64,000 nucleotides of DNA, taken from contig NC_016818.1 in the NCBI RefSeq assembly GCF_000241955.1, positions 4,712,001-4,776,000 on the forward strand, written 5' to 3'. Source of the DNA: Rahnella aquatilis CIP 78.65 = ATCC 33071. GTDB lineage: Bacteria > Pseudomonadota > Gammaproteobacteria > Enterobacterales > Enterobacteriaceae. Shown here in pieces: positions 33,031 through 42,864 of the stretch. The notes under the pieces are model-generated. The model worked only from the letters and a program-made list of their open reading frames with translations. It made no database searches and was not told where the DNA came from. Numbering within the stretch: the stretch's first letter is position 1; each line of letters opens with the position of its first letter. The translations under genes and the position numbers were made by a program.

Positions 33031-33076
33031 GGGCGCTGTATATTTTTTTGACCGGACTGAGCAAGGGCGCTAACCG

Positions 33077-34300
33077 ATGGGACAAGATCGATCTAAAATT
33101 CTGCTGCTCGATAGTGGCAAGGAATGGGGAGGCGGGACTAACAGCATGTTAGAACTGCTGAAAAGAATCGATCGTGAAAAATTTGAAATCAGTTGCTGCT
33201 TTTACAACGACTATGCCCGGGACAACGGCGAAACTATCAGTCAGATTTTAAACTCACTGAATATACCGGTATTTTTTATTCCGCAGGTTAAGCAACCTGC
33301 CTGGGCGAAAATCGCTAAAGAAGTATTAAGAACACTGTTTTTCTTTAACAGTAATTTACGTCAGAAAGCCATTTACTCTATCGACAAAATCTGGCGTATT
33401 GATCCTAATATCCGCAAAATTCACTCCCTGCTTGAACTCGGTCAGTTTGATATTCTCTATATGAATAATCAGCCCAGCTCTAACGTCGAAGGCTATTATT
33501 CTACTGCCGGTTTACCCACAGAAATCGTACAGCATTGTCGCATTGAACCCGTGCTCAACCGGGAAGTTGTGCGCATCGTTAACCGCTTCTGCCACAGCAT
33601 TATCTCTGTATCTCAGGGCGTTCAGGAACAGTTGCTCAAGCGTGGTGTACGCAAAGAGTTATGTTTTACCGTTTTTAATGGCATTGATATTCATCAGCCA
33701 TTGCCTGAAGGCACAAAAATCCGGGAAGAATTAGCGGCCGATAACGATACATTTATCTTTGGCAGTATCGGTTCTCTGATTAACCGCAAAGCCCATCACT
33801 TCACATTACTGGCGCTGGACAAATTTAACCGCGCATTTCCGGAAGCGAAATGGAAAATGGTGTTTGTGGGTGAAGGCCCGAATTTACGCCGTCTCATTCA
33901 GCAAACTTCGGCTCTGAATATGATGGATAAAGTGGTATTTACAGGCTTCCAAAGCAATGCGCTGGAATATCTCTCCGCGTTTGATGCCTTTATATTAGGC
34001 TCAAAAAGTGAAGGCCTTCCGCGGGTCGTGCTGGAATCAATGCTGCTGAAAACGCCGGTGATTGGCTCGAATGTTACCGGTACAGCCGAACTGATTAAAA
34101 ATGCAGAAACCGGCATGTTATTTGAGTATGGCGATGTTGAAATGCTCTTTAATCATATGAAAACACTGTATCTTAATGCCCATCTGAGGAATGAAATTGC
34201 AGAGCAGGCAAACCTCATTGTTCGCGAAAAGTTTGCAATTGAAAAATATGTATCAGGCGTTGAAACCGTTTTAAGCAGTGTGAAAAAGAAACAAGGCTGA
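33077..34300 (+). CDS. Glycosyltransferase family 4 (GT-B fold), probable LPS core enzyme
   Basis: A 407-residue retaining-type glycosyltransferase. The N-terminal half begins ILLLDSGKEWGGGTNSM with the glycine-rich loop of GT4 acceptor domains. The C-terminal half has the nucleotide-sugar signature: GSIGSLINRKAHH, VFVGEGPNLRRL and the EX7E motif in SKSEGLPRVVLESMLLK (E-G-L-P-R-V-V-L-E). No membrane segment, so cytoplasmic, acting on a growing lipid-linked glycan. It lies two bases before the next gene, suggesting an operon. Position between yibQ and tdh corresponds to waaH in E. coli, but the protein is unrelated. The sugar transferred cannot be read from sequence. The region is AT-rich against its neighbours. 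Confidence 0.82.
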   Translation: MGQDRSKILLLDSGKEWGGGTNSMLELLKRIDREKFEISCCFYNDYARDNGETISQILNSLNIPVFFIPQVKQPAWAKIAKEVLRTLFFFNSNLRQKAIYSIDKIWRIDPNIRKIHSLLELGQFDILYMNNQPSSNVEGYYSTAGLPTEIVQHCRIEPVLNREVVRIVNRFCHSIISVSQGVQEQLLKRGVRKELCFTVFNGIDIHQPLPEGTKIREELAADNDTFIFGSIGSLINRKAHHFTLLALDKFNRAFPEAKWKMVFVGEGPNLRRLIQQTSALNMMDKVVFTGFQSNALEYLSAFDAFILGSKSEGLPRVVLESMLLKTPVIGSNVTGTAELIKNAETGMLFEYGDVEMLFNHMKTLYLNAHLRNEIAEQANLIVREKFAIEKYVSGVETVLSSVKKKQG

Positions 34301-34302
34301 AT

Positions 34303-35232
34303 ATGTTCAAATTTCTAAATCCCCAATATCGTCACATTCTTTCGCGCCATAATTTGCCATATGCCGATACCGTCATGTCAGGGAAACCAAAGAACAGCGT
34401 TACGTCTGTTGTGATCCCTTCTGCGGGGGCTGACTATATTGAAGAAGCTTGTCTGTGTGCAGAATTTGCCGATAAATTCGCAACCGCATTACAGGAAATC
34501 GTGATTGTTACGGATCAGGATGCCAGCCAGTTCCGCCCGTTGCCTGAGAAAGTCCGTATCGTCACGCTTAAGCCTGAAACCAAATCCGGTGATTATCGTT
34601 ATAAACAAATTTATCTCAGCCGCCTGATCAAACTGATGGCACCTTTGCAGGCCAGAACTGACGGTATTTTGATGATCGATTCCGATCTTAATTTGCTTAA
34701 AATGCCGGAAATTCAGCTACATGAAAATCACATTTACTCAAGTTTCCGTCAGGGCAAGATGATTGCCAAACTGGACGGTTGTGATCCAGAAATAATCCCG
34801 GCGTATTACAAAAACAGCGTGCGCCCTTATATTGTCGATCACGTGAACGGCGCTTTCTTAGCCGCCACGCGTAAAACCTGGGAGCGTTTGTGTCCGCTGT
34901 GGATTATGTTTTTCAGAGATACCTGGAACATTCTGCCCGACAACCAGCCACCGACAGATCAGCTGCCTCTGGCGGCCATGCTGGATACGCTGGACATCAA
35001 AAGCGTCAATCTGGGGGACTGGATGAACTGGCCGGTATCGAAAAAAATTGGCGGCACACCGTCGGTTATCCCGAAAGAAGTGATCGGCGCTCATGGCGGT
35101 TTCCCGCTGACAGAATGGCAAAAGTATCTGGCTTCACCGGAGAATGAACTGTTGTTCAAAGGACAGGATTACACCCGTAAAGTGCGCTACCTGACGGATG
35201 CCGAGAAACAAACGGCCGATCCTGCGGCGTAA
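34303..35232 (+). CDS. Unrecognised protein with GT-A / GT8-like motifs
   Basis: A 309-residue soluble protein I cannot assign to a named family. It shows features of GT-A glycosyltransferases: an N-terminal strand SVVIPSAGADY (about 35-45), a metal-binding D-S-D at 126-128 in LMIDSDLNLL, NGAFLAATRKTW (about 188), a later DQLPLAAMLD (about 228) and a C-terminal GAHGG. The order DxD, NG, DQ, H resembles family GT8. It follows the GT4 gene by two bases and is probably coupled to it, so the pair likely modifies the LPS core or another surface glycan. It ends at a bidirectional terminator. Confidence 0.6.
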   Translation: MFKFLNPQYRHILSRHNLPYADTVMSGKPKNSVTSVVIPSAGADYIEEACLCAEFADKFATALQEIVIVTDQDASQFRPLPEKVRIVTLKPETKSGDYRYKQIYLSRLIKLMAPLQARTDGILMIDSDLNLLKMPEIQLHENHIYSSFRQGKMIAKLDGCDPEIIPAYYKNSVRPYIVDHVNGAFLAATRKTWERLCPLWIMFFRDTWNILPDNQPPTDQLPLAAMLDTLDIKSVNLGDWMNWPVSKKIGGTPSVIPKEVIGAHGGFPLTEWQKYLASPENELLFKGQDYTRKVRYLTDAEKQTADPAA

Positions 35233-35252
35233 AAACCGCGCCCGTTAGCAGT

Positions 35253-35281
35253 AAAAAGCCCGCTTTTTTCAGCGGGCTTTT
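35253..35281. terminator. Bidirectional terminator between the glycosyltransferase pair and tdh
   Basis: AAAAAGCCCGCT, TTTTTC, AGCGGGCTTTT: eight strong pairs with A and T runs, between convergent genes. Confidence 0.88.
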
Positions 35282-35300
35282 ACATTTTCAGAGCGCCAGC

Positions 35301-36323
35301 TTACCAGTTAAGTATCACTTTGCCGGAATGCCCTGAGCGCATCGCATCAAACCCTTTCTGGAATTCATCAATCGGGAAATGGTGCGTAATCAGTGGCGTC
35401 AGGTCGAGACCAGACTGAATCAGGGCGGCCATTTTGTACCAGGTTTCGAACATTTCACGTCCGTAAATCCCTTTGATAAACAGCCCTTTGAAAATCACCT
35501 GATTCCAGTCGATCGCCATCTCAGTCGAGGGAATGCCCAGCATCGCAATCCGGCCACCGTGGTTCATGGCATTGAGCATGCTGCGAAATGCCGCGGGCGC
35601 ACCTGACATTTCCAGCCCGACGTCAAACCCCTCAGTCATGCCCAGCTCATCCATCACATTCTGCAAGCTTTGCTGGCTGACATTCACCGCCCGCGTCACG
35701 CCCATTTTGCGCGCCAGTTCCAGACGGTATTCGTTCATATCCGTGATCACCACATGGCGGGCGCCGACGTGTTTGCAGATCGCTGCCGCCATGATGCCAA
35801 TCGGCCCGGCACCGCTGATCAGAACGTCCTCGCCGACCAGGTCAAACGACAAAGCGGTATGCACAGCATTACCAAAGGGATCAAAAATGGCAGCCAGATC
35901 ATCAGAAATATTGTCCGGGATTTTGAACGCATTAAAAGCTGGCAATACCAGATACTCCGCAAAAGCACCCGGACGGTTTACCCCGACGCCCTGTGCGTTG
36001 CGGCACAAATGCGTGCGTCCTCCGCGGCAATTACGACAGTGTCCGCAGGTAATATGTCCTTCGCCCGATACCCGGTCACCGATACTGAAACCTTTAACCT
36101 CTTGCCCGATACCCACCACTTCGCCGACATATTCGTGTCCGACCACCATCGGCACGGGAATGGTTTTTTGTGACCATTCGTCCCAGTTGTAGATGTGCAC
36201 ATCGGTTCCGCAAATGGCCGTTTTACGGATTTTGATCAGCAAATCGTTGTGCCCTAATTCGGGTACCGGCGCATCCGTCATCCAGATGCCTTCTTCTCGT
36301 TTGAGTTTTGCTAAGGCTTTCAT
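35301..36323 (-). CDS. tdh: L-threonine 3-dehydrogenase
   Basis: A 341-residue zinc alcohol-dehydrogenase-family enzyme oxidising threonine to 2-amino-3-ketobutyrate. Catalytic zinc residues: C38 region AICGTDVH and GHEYVGEVV; structural zinc cysteines in [20 protein letters not shown] motif [11 protein letters not shown]. The ATG at 36323 is preferred since the upstream ATG (36329) abuts GAGGA with no spacing; the choice gives the E. coli length. The next gene upstream is kbl, whose product cleaves the Tdh product. Confidence 0.97.
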   Translation of the reverse strand: MKALAKLKREEGIWMTDAPVPELGHNDLLIKIRKTAICGTDVHIYNWDEWSQKTIPVPMVVGHEYVGEVVGIGQEVKGFSIGDRVSGEGHITCGHCRNCRGGRTHLCRNAQGVGVNRPGAFAEYLVLPAFNAFKIPDNISDDLAAIFDPFGNAVHTALSFDLVGEDVLISGAGPIGIMAAAICKHVGARHVVITDMNEYRLELARKMGVTRAVNVSQQSLQNVMDELGMTEGFDVGLEMSGAPAAFRSMLNAMNHGGRIAMLGIPSTEMAIDWNQVIFKGLFIKGIYGREMFETWYKMAALIQSGLDLTPLITHHFPIDEFQKGFDAMRSGHSGKVILNW

Positions 36324-36332
36324 CGACATTCC

Positions 36333-37529
36333 TCAGGCGATCACGCCAAGTTTTTTGCCAATACGGGTGAAGGCGTCAACGGCCTTTTCGATTTGTTCCG
36401 CGCTGTGCGCCGCCGACATTTGAGTACGGATGCGCGCCTGCCCCTGAGGCACTACCGGGTAAAAGAAACCGGTGACGTAAATCCCTTCCTGCTGCAAAAG
36501 CGACGCAAATTCCTGAGCCAGACGGGCCTCGCCGAGCATCACCGGGATAATGGCGTGATCGGCACCCGCCAGGGTGAAACCCGCGGCAGTCATTTTTTCA
36601 CGGAACAATCTGGCGTTATTGAACAAACGCTCACGCAGTTCGCTGCCTTCTTCGAGCATGGAAAGCACTTTAAGAGAGGCAGAGACAATCGACGGGGCCA
36701 GGGAATTAGAGAAGAGATAAGGCCGCGAACGCTGACGCAACCAGTCGATCACTTCCTGGCGCGCAGCGGTATAACCGCCGGAAGCCCCGCCCAGCGCTTT
36801 GCCAAGCGTGCCAGTGATGATGTCCACGCGGCCCATCACATCGCAATATTCGTGCGTTCCCCGCCCTTCTGCACCGACAAAACCAACTGCATGGGAATCA
36901 TCGACCATCACCAGCGCATCGAACCGTTCGGCCAGATCGCACACGCCCTTCAGGTTGGCGATCACGCCATCCATTGAAAATACGCCGTCGGTTGCCACCA
37001 GAATATGACGGGCACCGTCTTCTTTTGCCTGCTGCAAACGGGTTTCCAGCTCAGACATATCATTGTTGGCATACCGATAGCGTTTCGCTTTGCATAAGCG
37101 AACGCCGTCGATTATTGAGGCATGATTCAGCGCATCCGAAATGATGGCGTCTTCTTCACCCAGCAATGTTTCAAATAACCCACCATTGGCATCAAAACAG
37201 GAGGAATAGAGGATCGCATCGTCCATGCCGAGAAAATCAGCCAGACGGTGTTCAAGTTCTTTGTGCGTATCTTGTGTACCGCAGATAAAGCGGACCGAAG
37301 CCATGCCGAAACCGTGGCTGTCGAGACCGGCTTTCGCGGCCTGGATCAGTTCGGGGTGATTGGCCAGTCCAAGGTAGTTGTTGGCGCAAAAATTGATGAC
37401 CGGATGGCCGCCAGCGACGGAAACTTCAGCCTGCTGGGGCGAGGTGAGAATGCGTTCTTCTTTAAACAGCCCTTCAACCCGGGCCTGATCCAGCTGATCT
37501 TCCAACTGGCGATAAAACGAAACAGACAT
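36333..37529 (-). CDS. kbl: 2-amino-3-ketobutyrate CoA ligase (glycine C-acetyltransferase)
   Basis: A 398-residue PLP enzyme of the alpha-oxoamine synthase family splitting 2-amino-3-ketobutyrate with CoA into glycine and acetyl-CoA. PLP-lysine in [14 protein letters not shown] (about residues 240-253), and [15 protein letters not shown] precedes it. Kbl and Tdh form the threonine-to-glycine route, under Lrp in E. coli. It is divergent from hldD and separated from tdh by nine bases. Confidence 0.97.
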   Translation of the reverse strand: MSVSFYRQLEDQLDQARVEGLFKEERILTSPQQAEVSVAGGHPVINFCANNYLGLANHPELIQAAKAGLDSHGFGMASVRFICGTQDTHKELEHRLADFLGMDDAILYSSCFDANGGLFETLLGEEDAIISDALNHASIIDGVRLCKAKRYRYANNDMSELETRLQQAKEDGARHILVATDGVFSMDGVIANLKGVCDLAERFDALVMVDDSHAVGFVGAEGRGTHEYCDVMGRVDIITGTLGKALGGASGGYTAARQEVIDWLRQRSRPYLFSNSLAPSIVSASLKVLSMLEEGSELRERLFNNARLFREKMTAAGFTLAGADHAIIPVMLGEARLAQEFASLLQQEGIYVTGFFYPVVPQGQARIRTQMSAAHSAEQIEKAVDAFTRIGKKLGVIA

Positions 37530-37771
37530 ACAGTATTCTCCTGAAATGACTCATTCACGGAATACCTTACTAATCTGCATATAAAATAACGATGGAAGTG
37601 CTCACAATATCTTTGTTTTGCAGCATAGTTCACGCCTTACGCTCTGAAACATAAGAATCCCTGTAATAGGACACCTTCCCAATGTGAGCTTCATAATGAA
37701 GTGTTATGATATTACCCAATATACAGGCTGTGCATGGTGCGCAGTTCTTCAAATGATTAAAGGTGAATCCC

Positions 37772-38704
37772 ATGATAATCGTCACTGGCGGCGCTGGTTT
37801 TATCGGCAGCAATATTATTAAATCGCTCAATGATATGGGATACCGCGATATTCTGGTGGTGGATAATCTGAAAGATGGCACCAAGTTCGTCAATCTGGTG
37901 GATCTGGATATTGCGGATTATTGCGACAAAGAAGACTTTATCGCCAGCATCGTGGCCGGCGACGATCTGGGTGATATCGACGCCATTTTCCACGAAGGCG
38001 CATGCTCTTCCACCACCGAGTGGGACGGCAAGTACATGATGGACAACAACTATCAATACTCTAAAGATGTTCTGCATTATTGTTTGGATCGCAGCATTCC
38101 CTTCCTTTATGCGTCTTCCGCAGCCACCTATGGTAGCCAGAGCACCAGCTTTGTAGAAGATCGTAAATATGAGCAGCCGCTGAACGTCTATGGTTACTCT
38201 AAATTTCTGTTTGACCAGTATGTTCGCGAAATTCTACCGCACGCTGAATCTCAAATTTGTGGTTTCCGCTATTTCAACGTTTACGGACCACGTGAAGGTC
38301 ATAAAGGCAGCATGGCGAGCGTAGCGTTCCATCTGAATAATCAGATCAACGCCGGGGAGAATCCAAAACTGTTCTCAGGCAGCGAAGGTTTCAAACGCGA
38401 TTTTATCTATGTGGGTGATGTGGCAGCCGTGAACCTGTGGTTCTGGCAAAACGGTGTATCGGGCATTTTCAACTGCGGTACTGGCCGTTCAGAATCCTTC
38501 CAGGCGGTGGCCGATGCTGTCGTGGCGTACCACAAGTCTGGCGATATCGAATACATTCCTTTCCCGGAAAAACTCAAAGGCCGTTACCAGTCCTTCACGC
38601 AGGCCGATATGACTGCCCTGCGTAACGCGGGTTACGACAAACCGTTCAAAACGGTTGCCGAAGGTGTTACGGAATACATGAGCTGGCTTAACCGCACAGT
38701 TTAA
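37772..38704 (+). CDS. hldD: ADP-L-glycero-D-manno-heptose 6-epimerase
   Basis: Last step in making ADP-heptose for the LPS inner core. The 310-residue extended short-chain dehydrogenase has the NADP motif [10 protein letters not shown] at residues 5-14, S-T in [12 protein letters not shown], and the catalytic YxxxK in YGYSKFLFD. The ATG at 37772 is chosen because AAAGGTGA lies at ideal spacing; a GTG three codons earlier overlaps that site. It leads the hldD-waaF-waaC group. Heat-shock control is known in E. coli but no convincing sigma-32 motif was seen upstream. Confidence 0.98.
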   Translation: MIIVTGGAGFIGSNIIKSLNDMGYRDILVVDNLKDGTKFVNLVDLDIADYCDKEDFIASIVAGDDLGDIDAIFHEGACSSTTEWDGKYMMDNNYQYSKDVLHYCLDRSIPFLYASSAATYGSQSTSFVEDRKYEQPLNVYGYSKFLFDQYVREILPHAESQICGFRYFNVYGPREGHKGSMASVAFHLNNQINAGENPKLFSGSEGFKRDFIYVGDVAAVNLWFWQNGVSGIFNCGTGRSESFQAVADAVVAYHKSGDIEYIPFPEKLKGRYQSFTQADMTALRNAGYDKPFKTVAEGVTEYMSWLNRTV

Positions 38705-38734
38705 GCCCTGCACATTGAGGAATGGATTAACGGT

Positions 38735-39784
38735 ATGAAAATACTGGTAATTGGGCCGTCATGGGTCGGTGACATGATGATGTCACAAAGTCTTTACCGC
38801 ACTCTGAAAGCTGCTCACCCCGACGCTCAGATTGACGTGATGGCGCCTGCATGGTGCCGTCCTTTACTTGATCGCATGCCGGAAGTGCATCAGGCGCTGG
38901 CAATGCCGCTGGGTCACGGTGCGCTGGAATTGGGCGAACGTCGTCGTCTGGGTATTTCATTACGCAATGAGAAATATCAGCGCGCATACGTTCTGCCTAA
39001 CTCGTTTAAATCCGCGCTGGTACCTTTCTTTGCCCGTATTCCTCAGCGCACCGGCTGGCGTGGCGAAATGCGCTATGGTCTGCTCAATGATGTGCGGGTA
39101 CTGGATAAACCCGCATTTCCACTGATGGTCCAGCGTTATGCCGCTCTGGGCTACGATGCCCGACAAATCAAAACTGCTGCTGATCTTCCGCAACCTATTC
39201 TGTGGCCGAAATTAGAGGTCAGCAACGCGGAAGTCACTGCGGTTAAAACCGCCTTCTCTGTGGATAATACCCGCCCGCTGATAGGTTTCTGCCCTGGCGC
39301 GGAATTTGGTCCGGCAAAACGCTGGCCTCATTATCACTACGCGGTGTTGGCTGAAAAGCTGATCAGTGAAGGCTATCAGGTGGTGCTCTTTGGCTCTGCA
39401 AAAGATAACGCTGCAGGTGAACAAATCCGCCTGGCGCTGACAGAAAACGCACAGCCTTTCTGTCTCAATCTGGCAGGCAAAACCTCCCTGGATCAGGCGG
39501 TCGTGATGATTGCCGCCTGTCATGCGGTCGTCAGTAATGATTCCGGCCTGATGCATGTTGCCGCCGCGCTGGATAAACCCCTGGTGGCACTTTACGGGCC
39601 AAGCAGCCCGGACTTCACGCCGCCACTCAGCCATCAGGCAAAAGTTATACGTCTTATCACCGGCTACCATAAAGTCCGTAAAGGCGATGCGGAAGAAGGC
39701 TATCACCAAAGTTTAATTGATATTCAACCCGGGCAGGTTTATCAGGAACTCACCCAGTTGCTGAGCGCAAGGAAGGAGCTTTAA
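38735..39784 (+). CDS. waaF: LPS heptosyltransferase II
   Basis: A 349-residue GT9-family, GT-B fold enzyme adding the second heptose to the inner core on the cytoplasmic side of the inner membrane. N-terminal motif GPSWVGDMMMSQSL and C-terminal ADP-heptose motif NDSGLMHVAAALDKP with YGPSSP are diagnostic. It starts 30 bases after hldD and shares one base with waaC (TAATG). Confidence 0.97.
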   Translation: MKILVIGPSWVGDMMMSQSLYRTLKAAHPDAQIDVMAPAWCRPLLDRMPEVHQALAMPLGHGALELGERRRLGISLRNEKYQRAYVLPNSFKSALVPFFARIPQRTGWRGEMRYGLLNDVRVLDKPAFPLMVQRYAALGYDARQIKTAADLPQPILWPKLEVSNAEVTAVKTAFSVDNTRPLIGFCPGAEFGPAKRWPHYHYAVLAEKLISEGYQVVLFGSAKDNAAGEQIRLALTENAQPFCLNLAGKTSLDQAVVMIAACHAVVSNDSGLMHVAAALDKPLVALYGPSSPDFTPPLSHQAKVIRLITGYHKVRKGDAEEGYHQSLIDIQPGQVYQELTQLLSARKEL

Positions 39785-40767
39785 TGCGGGTTCTCATCGT
39801 CAAAACCTCGTCCATGGGCGACGTTCTGCATACCCTTCCGGCGTTAACGGATGCTATGCAGGCCATTCCCGGGATCCGCTTTGACTGGGTTGTGGAAGAA
39901 GGGTTTGCCCAGATCCCCGGCTGGCATCCTGCCGTTGATCGCGTGATACCCGTCGCCATTCGCCGCTGGCGTAAAAACTGGTTCGGTTCGGAAACCCGCC
40001 AACAACGCTGCGATTTCAAACGTGAAGTTCAGTCTCACACCTACGATGTAATCATTGATGCTCAGGGTCTGATGAAAAGCGCGGCGCTGATCACCCGCGT
40101 CGCCAAAGGCGAAAAACACGGCCAGGATTGTAAAAGTGCCCGCGAGCCCTTCGCCAGCTGGTTCTACAATCAACGCCATGAAATCGATAAAAAACAGCAT
40201 GCTGTAGAACGCACCCGCGAATTATTCGCCAAGAGTCTGGGGTATCAGAAACCTGAAACTCAGGGGGATTATGCCATCGCGGCACGGTTCCTTTCGCACC
40301 TTCCGGCGGATGCGGGACAGTATCTGGTGTTTCTCCATGCCACCACCCGCGCAGATAAACACTGGCCGGAAGAACACTGGCGCGAGCTGATCAGCATGTT
40401 CGGCGGGCAAAATATCCGCATTAAACTTCCGTGGGGGGCAGACCATGAATATCAGCGTGCATTACGGCTGGCGGAAGCTTTCCCGTATGTGGAGGTATTG
40501 CCTAAGCTGAGCCTGGAAAAAGTTGCGGAGGTTTTAGCGGGTGCGAAAGCGGTCATTTCTGTTGATACCGGGCTGAGCCATCTTACAGCCGCGCTGGATC
40601 GTCCAAATATCACGCTTTACGGACCGACCGATCCGGGATTGATTGGCGGGTATGGAAAGAATCAGTTTATCCTCAAAGCCGATAACAACTCACTGGAAAA
40701 CTTACCCGCAAAACGCGTCTTTGAGCGTCTGAGTGATCTTCTCGCTGCGGAAGAGGAAATAAACTGA
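39784..40767 (+). CDS. waaC: LPS heptosyltransferase I
   Basis: A 327-residue GT9 enzyme that adds the first heptose to Kdo2-lipid A. The catalytic aspartate lies in SSMGDVLHTLPAL (D13) and the donor-binding motif is SVDTGLSHLTAALDRP, then YGPTDPG. Translation is coupled to waaF by a one-base overlap and the next gene starts two bases after its stop. Confidence 0.97.
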   Translation: MRVLIVKTSSMGDVLHTLPALTDAMQAIPGIRFDWVVEEGFAQIPGWHPAVDRVIPVAIRRWRKNWFGSETRQQRCDFKREVQSHTYDVIIDAQGLMKSAALITRVAKGEKHGQDCKSAREPFASWFYNQRHEIDKKQHAVERTRELFAKSLGYQKPETQGDYAIAARFLSHLPADAGQYLVFLHATTRADKHWPEEHWRELISMFGGQNIRIKLPWGADHEYQRALRLAEAFPYVEVLPKLSLEKVAEVLAGAKAVISVDTGLSHLTAALDRPNITLYGPTDPGLIGGYGKNQFILKADNNSLENLPAKRVFERLSDLLAAEEEIN

Positions 40768-40769
40768 TC

Positions 40770-41867
40770 ATGAGCTACGTGATTATTTTCATCTTACTGT
40801 GGCCGCTCAAAATGCTGATGAAGCCCTTTCATCAGGGCAAAGGACGAAATCTGGTCATACAAACCGCCAAAATTGGCGATTTCGTCAATATCACGCCTTT
40901 ACTGAAGCATTTAAAAAAATCAGATGTTTTGATCAGTAAAACGGTTTTGCCTTTGGCTTCACATGATTCGACGATCGATTCTATTTATCTCATTGAAGAT
41001 TACAAAAAGTCTTTAGTCAGTAAAATGGGTCTCGCCTTTCGCCTGCTCAACCGCTATGACAATGTTTATCTGCTGCAACCTAACAGCGTTAACGCCTTCT
41101 ATGCCGCCTTCTGTAATGCAAAACATAAAGCCTTTCTGATTGCTTATACCCGCAAGTGGTATCACGGAATTTTTTATCAGACGGCCGATGTTGTCCGTGT
41201 GCATAAGAAATCTGATTTCACGCTGGAAAGTTACCTGAAGCTGGCAGACTCCAGCCTCAGCGCAGACAGCTATACTAAACATGCCACGCTTCCCTTGTGG
41301 ATACCCGGAAAAACCTTGCCGGAGCTGGCTGAAAACAAGCAGGTCAAAATTGGTATCAGCATTTCGGCAGGCAATAAAGCTAAAACAATTCCGACAGCGG
41401 TATGGATTAAAATCCTTAATGCGCTGGCTGGGCTCCCTTGTCAGTTTTATGTTTTTGGCCCGGAGAATGAGCAGAAATACCTTGATCAGTTGCTGGAAAA
41501 ACTCAGTCCCTGCGAAAACATCACTAGCCTGATCGGTAAGCTAAATTTGCATGAAGTCCCGCATGCCATTTCTCAGATGGATATGTATATCGCCTCAGAC
41601 TCTGGCAATGTATATATCGCTGATGCGGTAAATATCCCGGTGGTCTGTTTAGCGGGACCCTGTGACTTAACCGAGCAGCATCCGACCTATGCGCCACTCA
41701 TCCTGACGCCAGAAGATAAGAAACTCGCGCCTGAATCTTTCATTTTCTCAGCACCTTATCAATTCAGGCACAGTGCTGAAGAACTCTTTTCACTCAGTGA
41801 TGCTCAACTGGAGAAAATACGTTCATTTGTGATAAGCAAAACAAGTCAGGTACAACATTATGTCTGA
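40770..41867 (+). CDS. GT9 family glycosyltransferase, probable LPS core heptosyltransferase
   Basis: A 365-residue member of the heptosyltransferase family (GT9), distinct from WaaF, WaaC and WaaQ. A short hydrophobic N-terminus (VIIFILLWPLKML) is followed by QTAKIGDFVNITPLLKHL, the family acceptor motif with the conserved G-D. The donor motif is SDSGNVYIADAVNIP with LAGP. The extra N-terminal hydrophobic segment could anchor it to the inner membrane. It overlaps the following GT8 gene by eight bases. It probably adds a heptose or related sugar to the core; the linkage cannot be deduced. Confidence 0.82.
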   Translation: MSYVIIFILLWPLKMLMKPFHQGKGRNLVIQTAKIGDFVNITPLLKHLKKSDVLISKTVLPLASHDSTIDSIYLIEDYKKSLVSKMGLAFRLLNRYDNVYLLQPNSVNAFYAAFCNAKHKAFLIAYTRKWYHGIFYQTADVVRVHKKSDFTLESYLKLADSSLSADSYTKHATLPLWIPGKTLPELAENKQVKIGISISAGNKAKTIPTAVWIKILNALAGLPCQFYVFGPENEQKYLDQLLEKLSPCENITSLIGKLNLHEVPHAISQMDMYIASDSGNVYIADAVNIPVVCLAGPCDLTEQHPTYAPLILTPEDKKLAPESFIFSAPYQFRHSAEELFSLSDAQLEKIRSFVISKTSQVQHYV

Positions 41868-42864
41868 CCATCAATACCTGAACTATCTCGAGCATAAAGA
41901 AGAGCTCGTAAACCATTTAGGGGATTCAGCCTTCCCTGTGGTTCATATCGCATTCGGAATAAATAATGCCTATGCCCGTGGTATGGGGATCACTGTCTTT
42001 TCTGTTCTGAAAAACAATCCTGACTTAGCTTTTCATATTCATATATTTGGCAGTGCGCTCGATGAAAAATCAAAATCCCGACTGCTCGAGCTGGCGGAAA
42101 ATCATCCGCTGGCTATAACCTGTTACACTTTCAAAGAATCTGCTTTCACTGATTTACCGCTGATGGGACGCTATCCTCAGGCTATTTATTATCGTTTATT
42201 TACTCCCTACATCCTTTCTGACGTCACATCAAAATTACTCTACCTTGACGCGGACACATTATGTTTAGGCAGTTATAAAGAACTGAACGAGATGGATATC
42301 AGTCCCTATACGCTGGCAGCCGTCAATGATACGCAACGGGCAAGAAATAAACTTTGTTCACAGTTAAACCTGGCGAAGGGTAATTATTTTAACTCAGGCT
42401 TCTTATACATCAATATCCCTCAATGGCTTGAGAAAAATACAACGGAGCGGATCATCCGGACACTTAGCCTTCAGGGAAATGACTTTAAATTCCCTGACCA
42501 GGACGCGCTCAACATTGTTCTTGAGCATGAAGTTCTGCTGCTTCCTAAAAAGTATAATTTTGTGTGCGACATCATTTTAAATAAAGTAGGGAATAAAGTT
42601 GACATCCCGAAAGACACTATCCTGATTCATTATACGGGTAAATGTAAACCCTGGCACCTTTGGGGAATGGGAGAACTGGCCGATATTTATGATCAATATT
42701 ATGCGCAATCCCCCTGGCATGCAGTGCCGCATGATGTGCCGGTTTCCTACAAAGAGATGAAACGCTATGCACAGGCGCTCTGGTATAAGGGCCGTTATCT
42801 GACCAGTTTGCGCTGGATGTCCAAGTACATGAACAAGAAGATTTTCAGGAAAAGTCATTTATGA
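41860..42864 (+). CDS. GT8 family glycosyltransferase, LPS outer core
   Basis: A 334-residue GT-A enzyme related to WaaO/WaaI/WaaJ-type glucosyl- and galactosyltransferases. Motifs in order: AFGINNAYARG at the start, D-A-D at 130-132 (LYLDADTLC), NSG at 178-180 (YFNSGFLYIN), DQDALN and HYTGKCKPW near the C-terminus. The C-terminal basic helix region probably contacts the membrane. It overlaps waaL by four bases (ATGA), so all genes from waaF to waaL form one coupled operon. The identity of the donor sugar is not determinable from motifs. Confidence 0.86.
   Translation: MSDHQYLNYLEHKEELVNHLGDSAFPVVHIAFGINNAYARGMGITVFSVLKNNPDLAFHIHIFGSALDEKSKSRLLELAENHPLAITCYTFKESAFTDLPLMGRYPQAIYYRLFTPYILSDVTSKLLYLDADTLCLGSYKELNEMDISPYTLAAVNDTQRARNKLCSQLNLAKGNYFNSGFLYINIPQWLEKNTTERIIRTLSLQGNDFKFPDQDALNIVLEHEVLLLPKKYNFVCDIILNKVGNKVDIPKDTILIHYTGKCKPWHLWGMGELADIYDQYYAQSPWHAVPHDVPVSYKEMKRYAQALWYKGRYLTSLRWMSKYMNKKIFRKSHL

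Noticed and set aside
32923..33076. Search for an ops/JUMPstart element for RfaH control
   Set aside because: No GGCGGTAGC core was found here, ahead of hldD or ahead of waaQ.
37530..37771. Possible sigma-32 promoter of hldD
   Set aside because: CTCTGAAAC with a downstream CCCTGTA is too far from consensus to claim.
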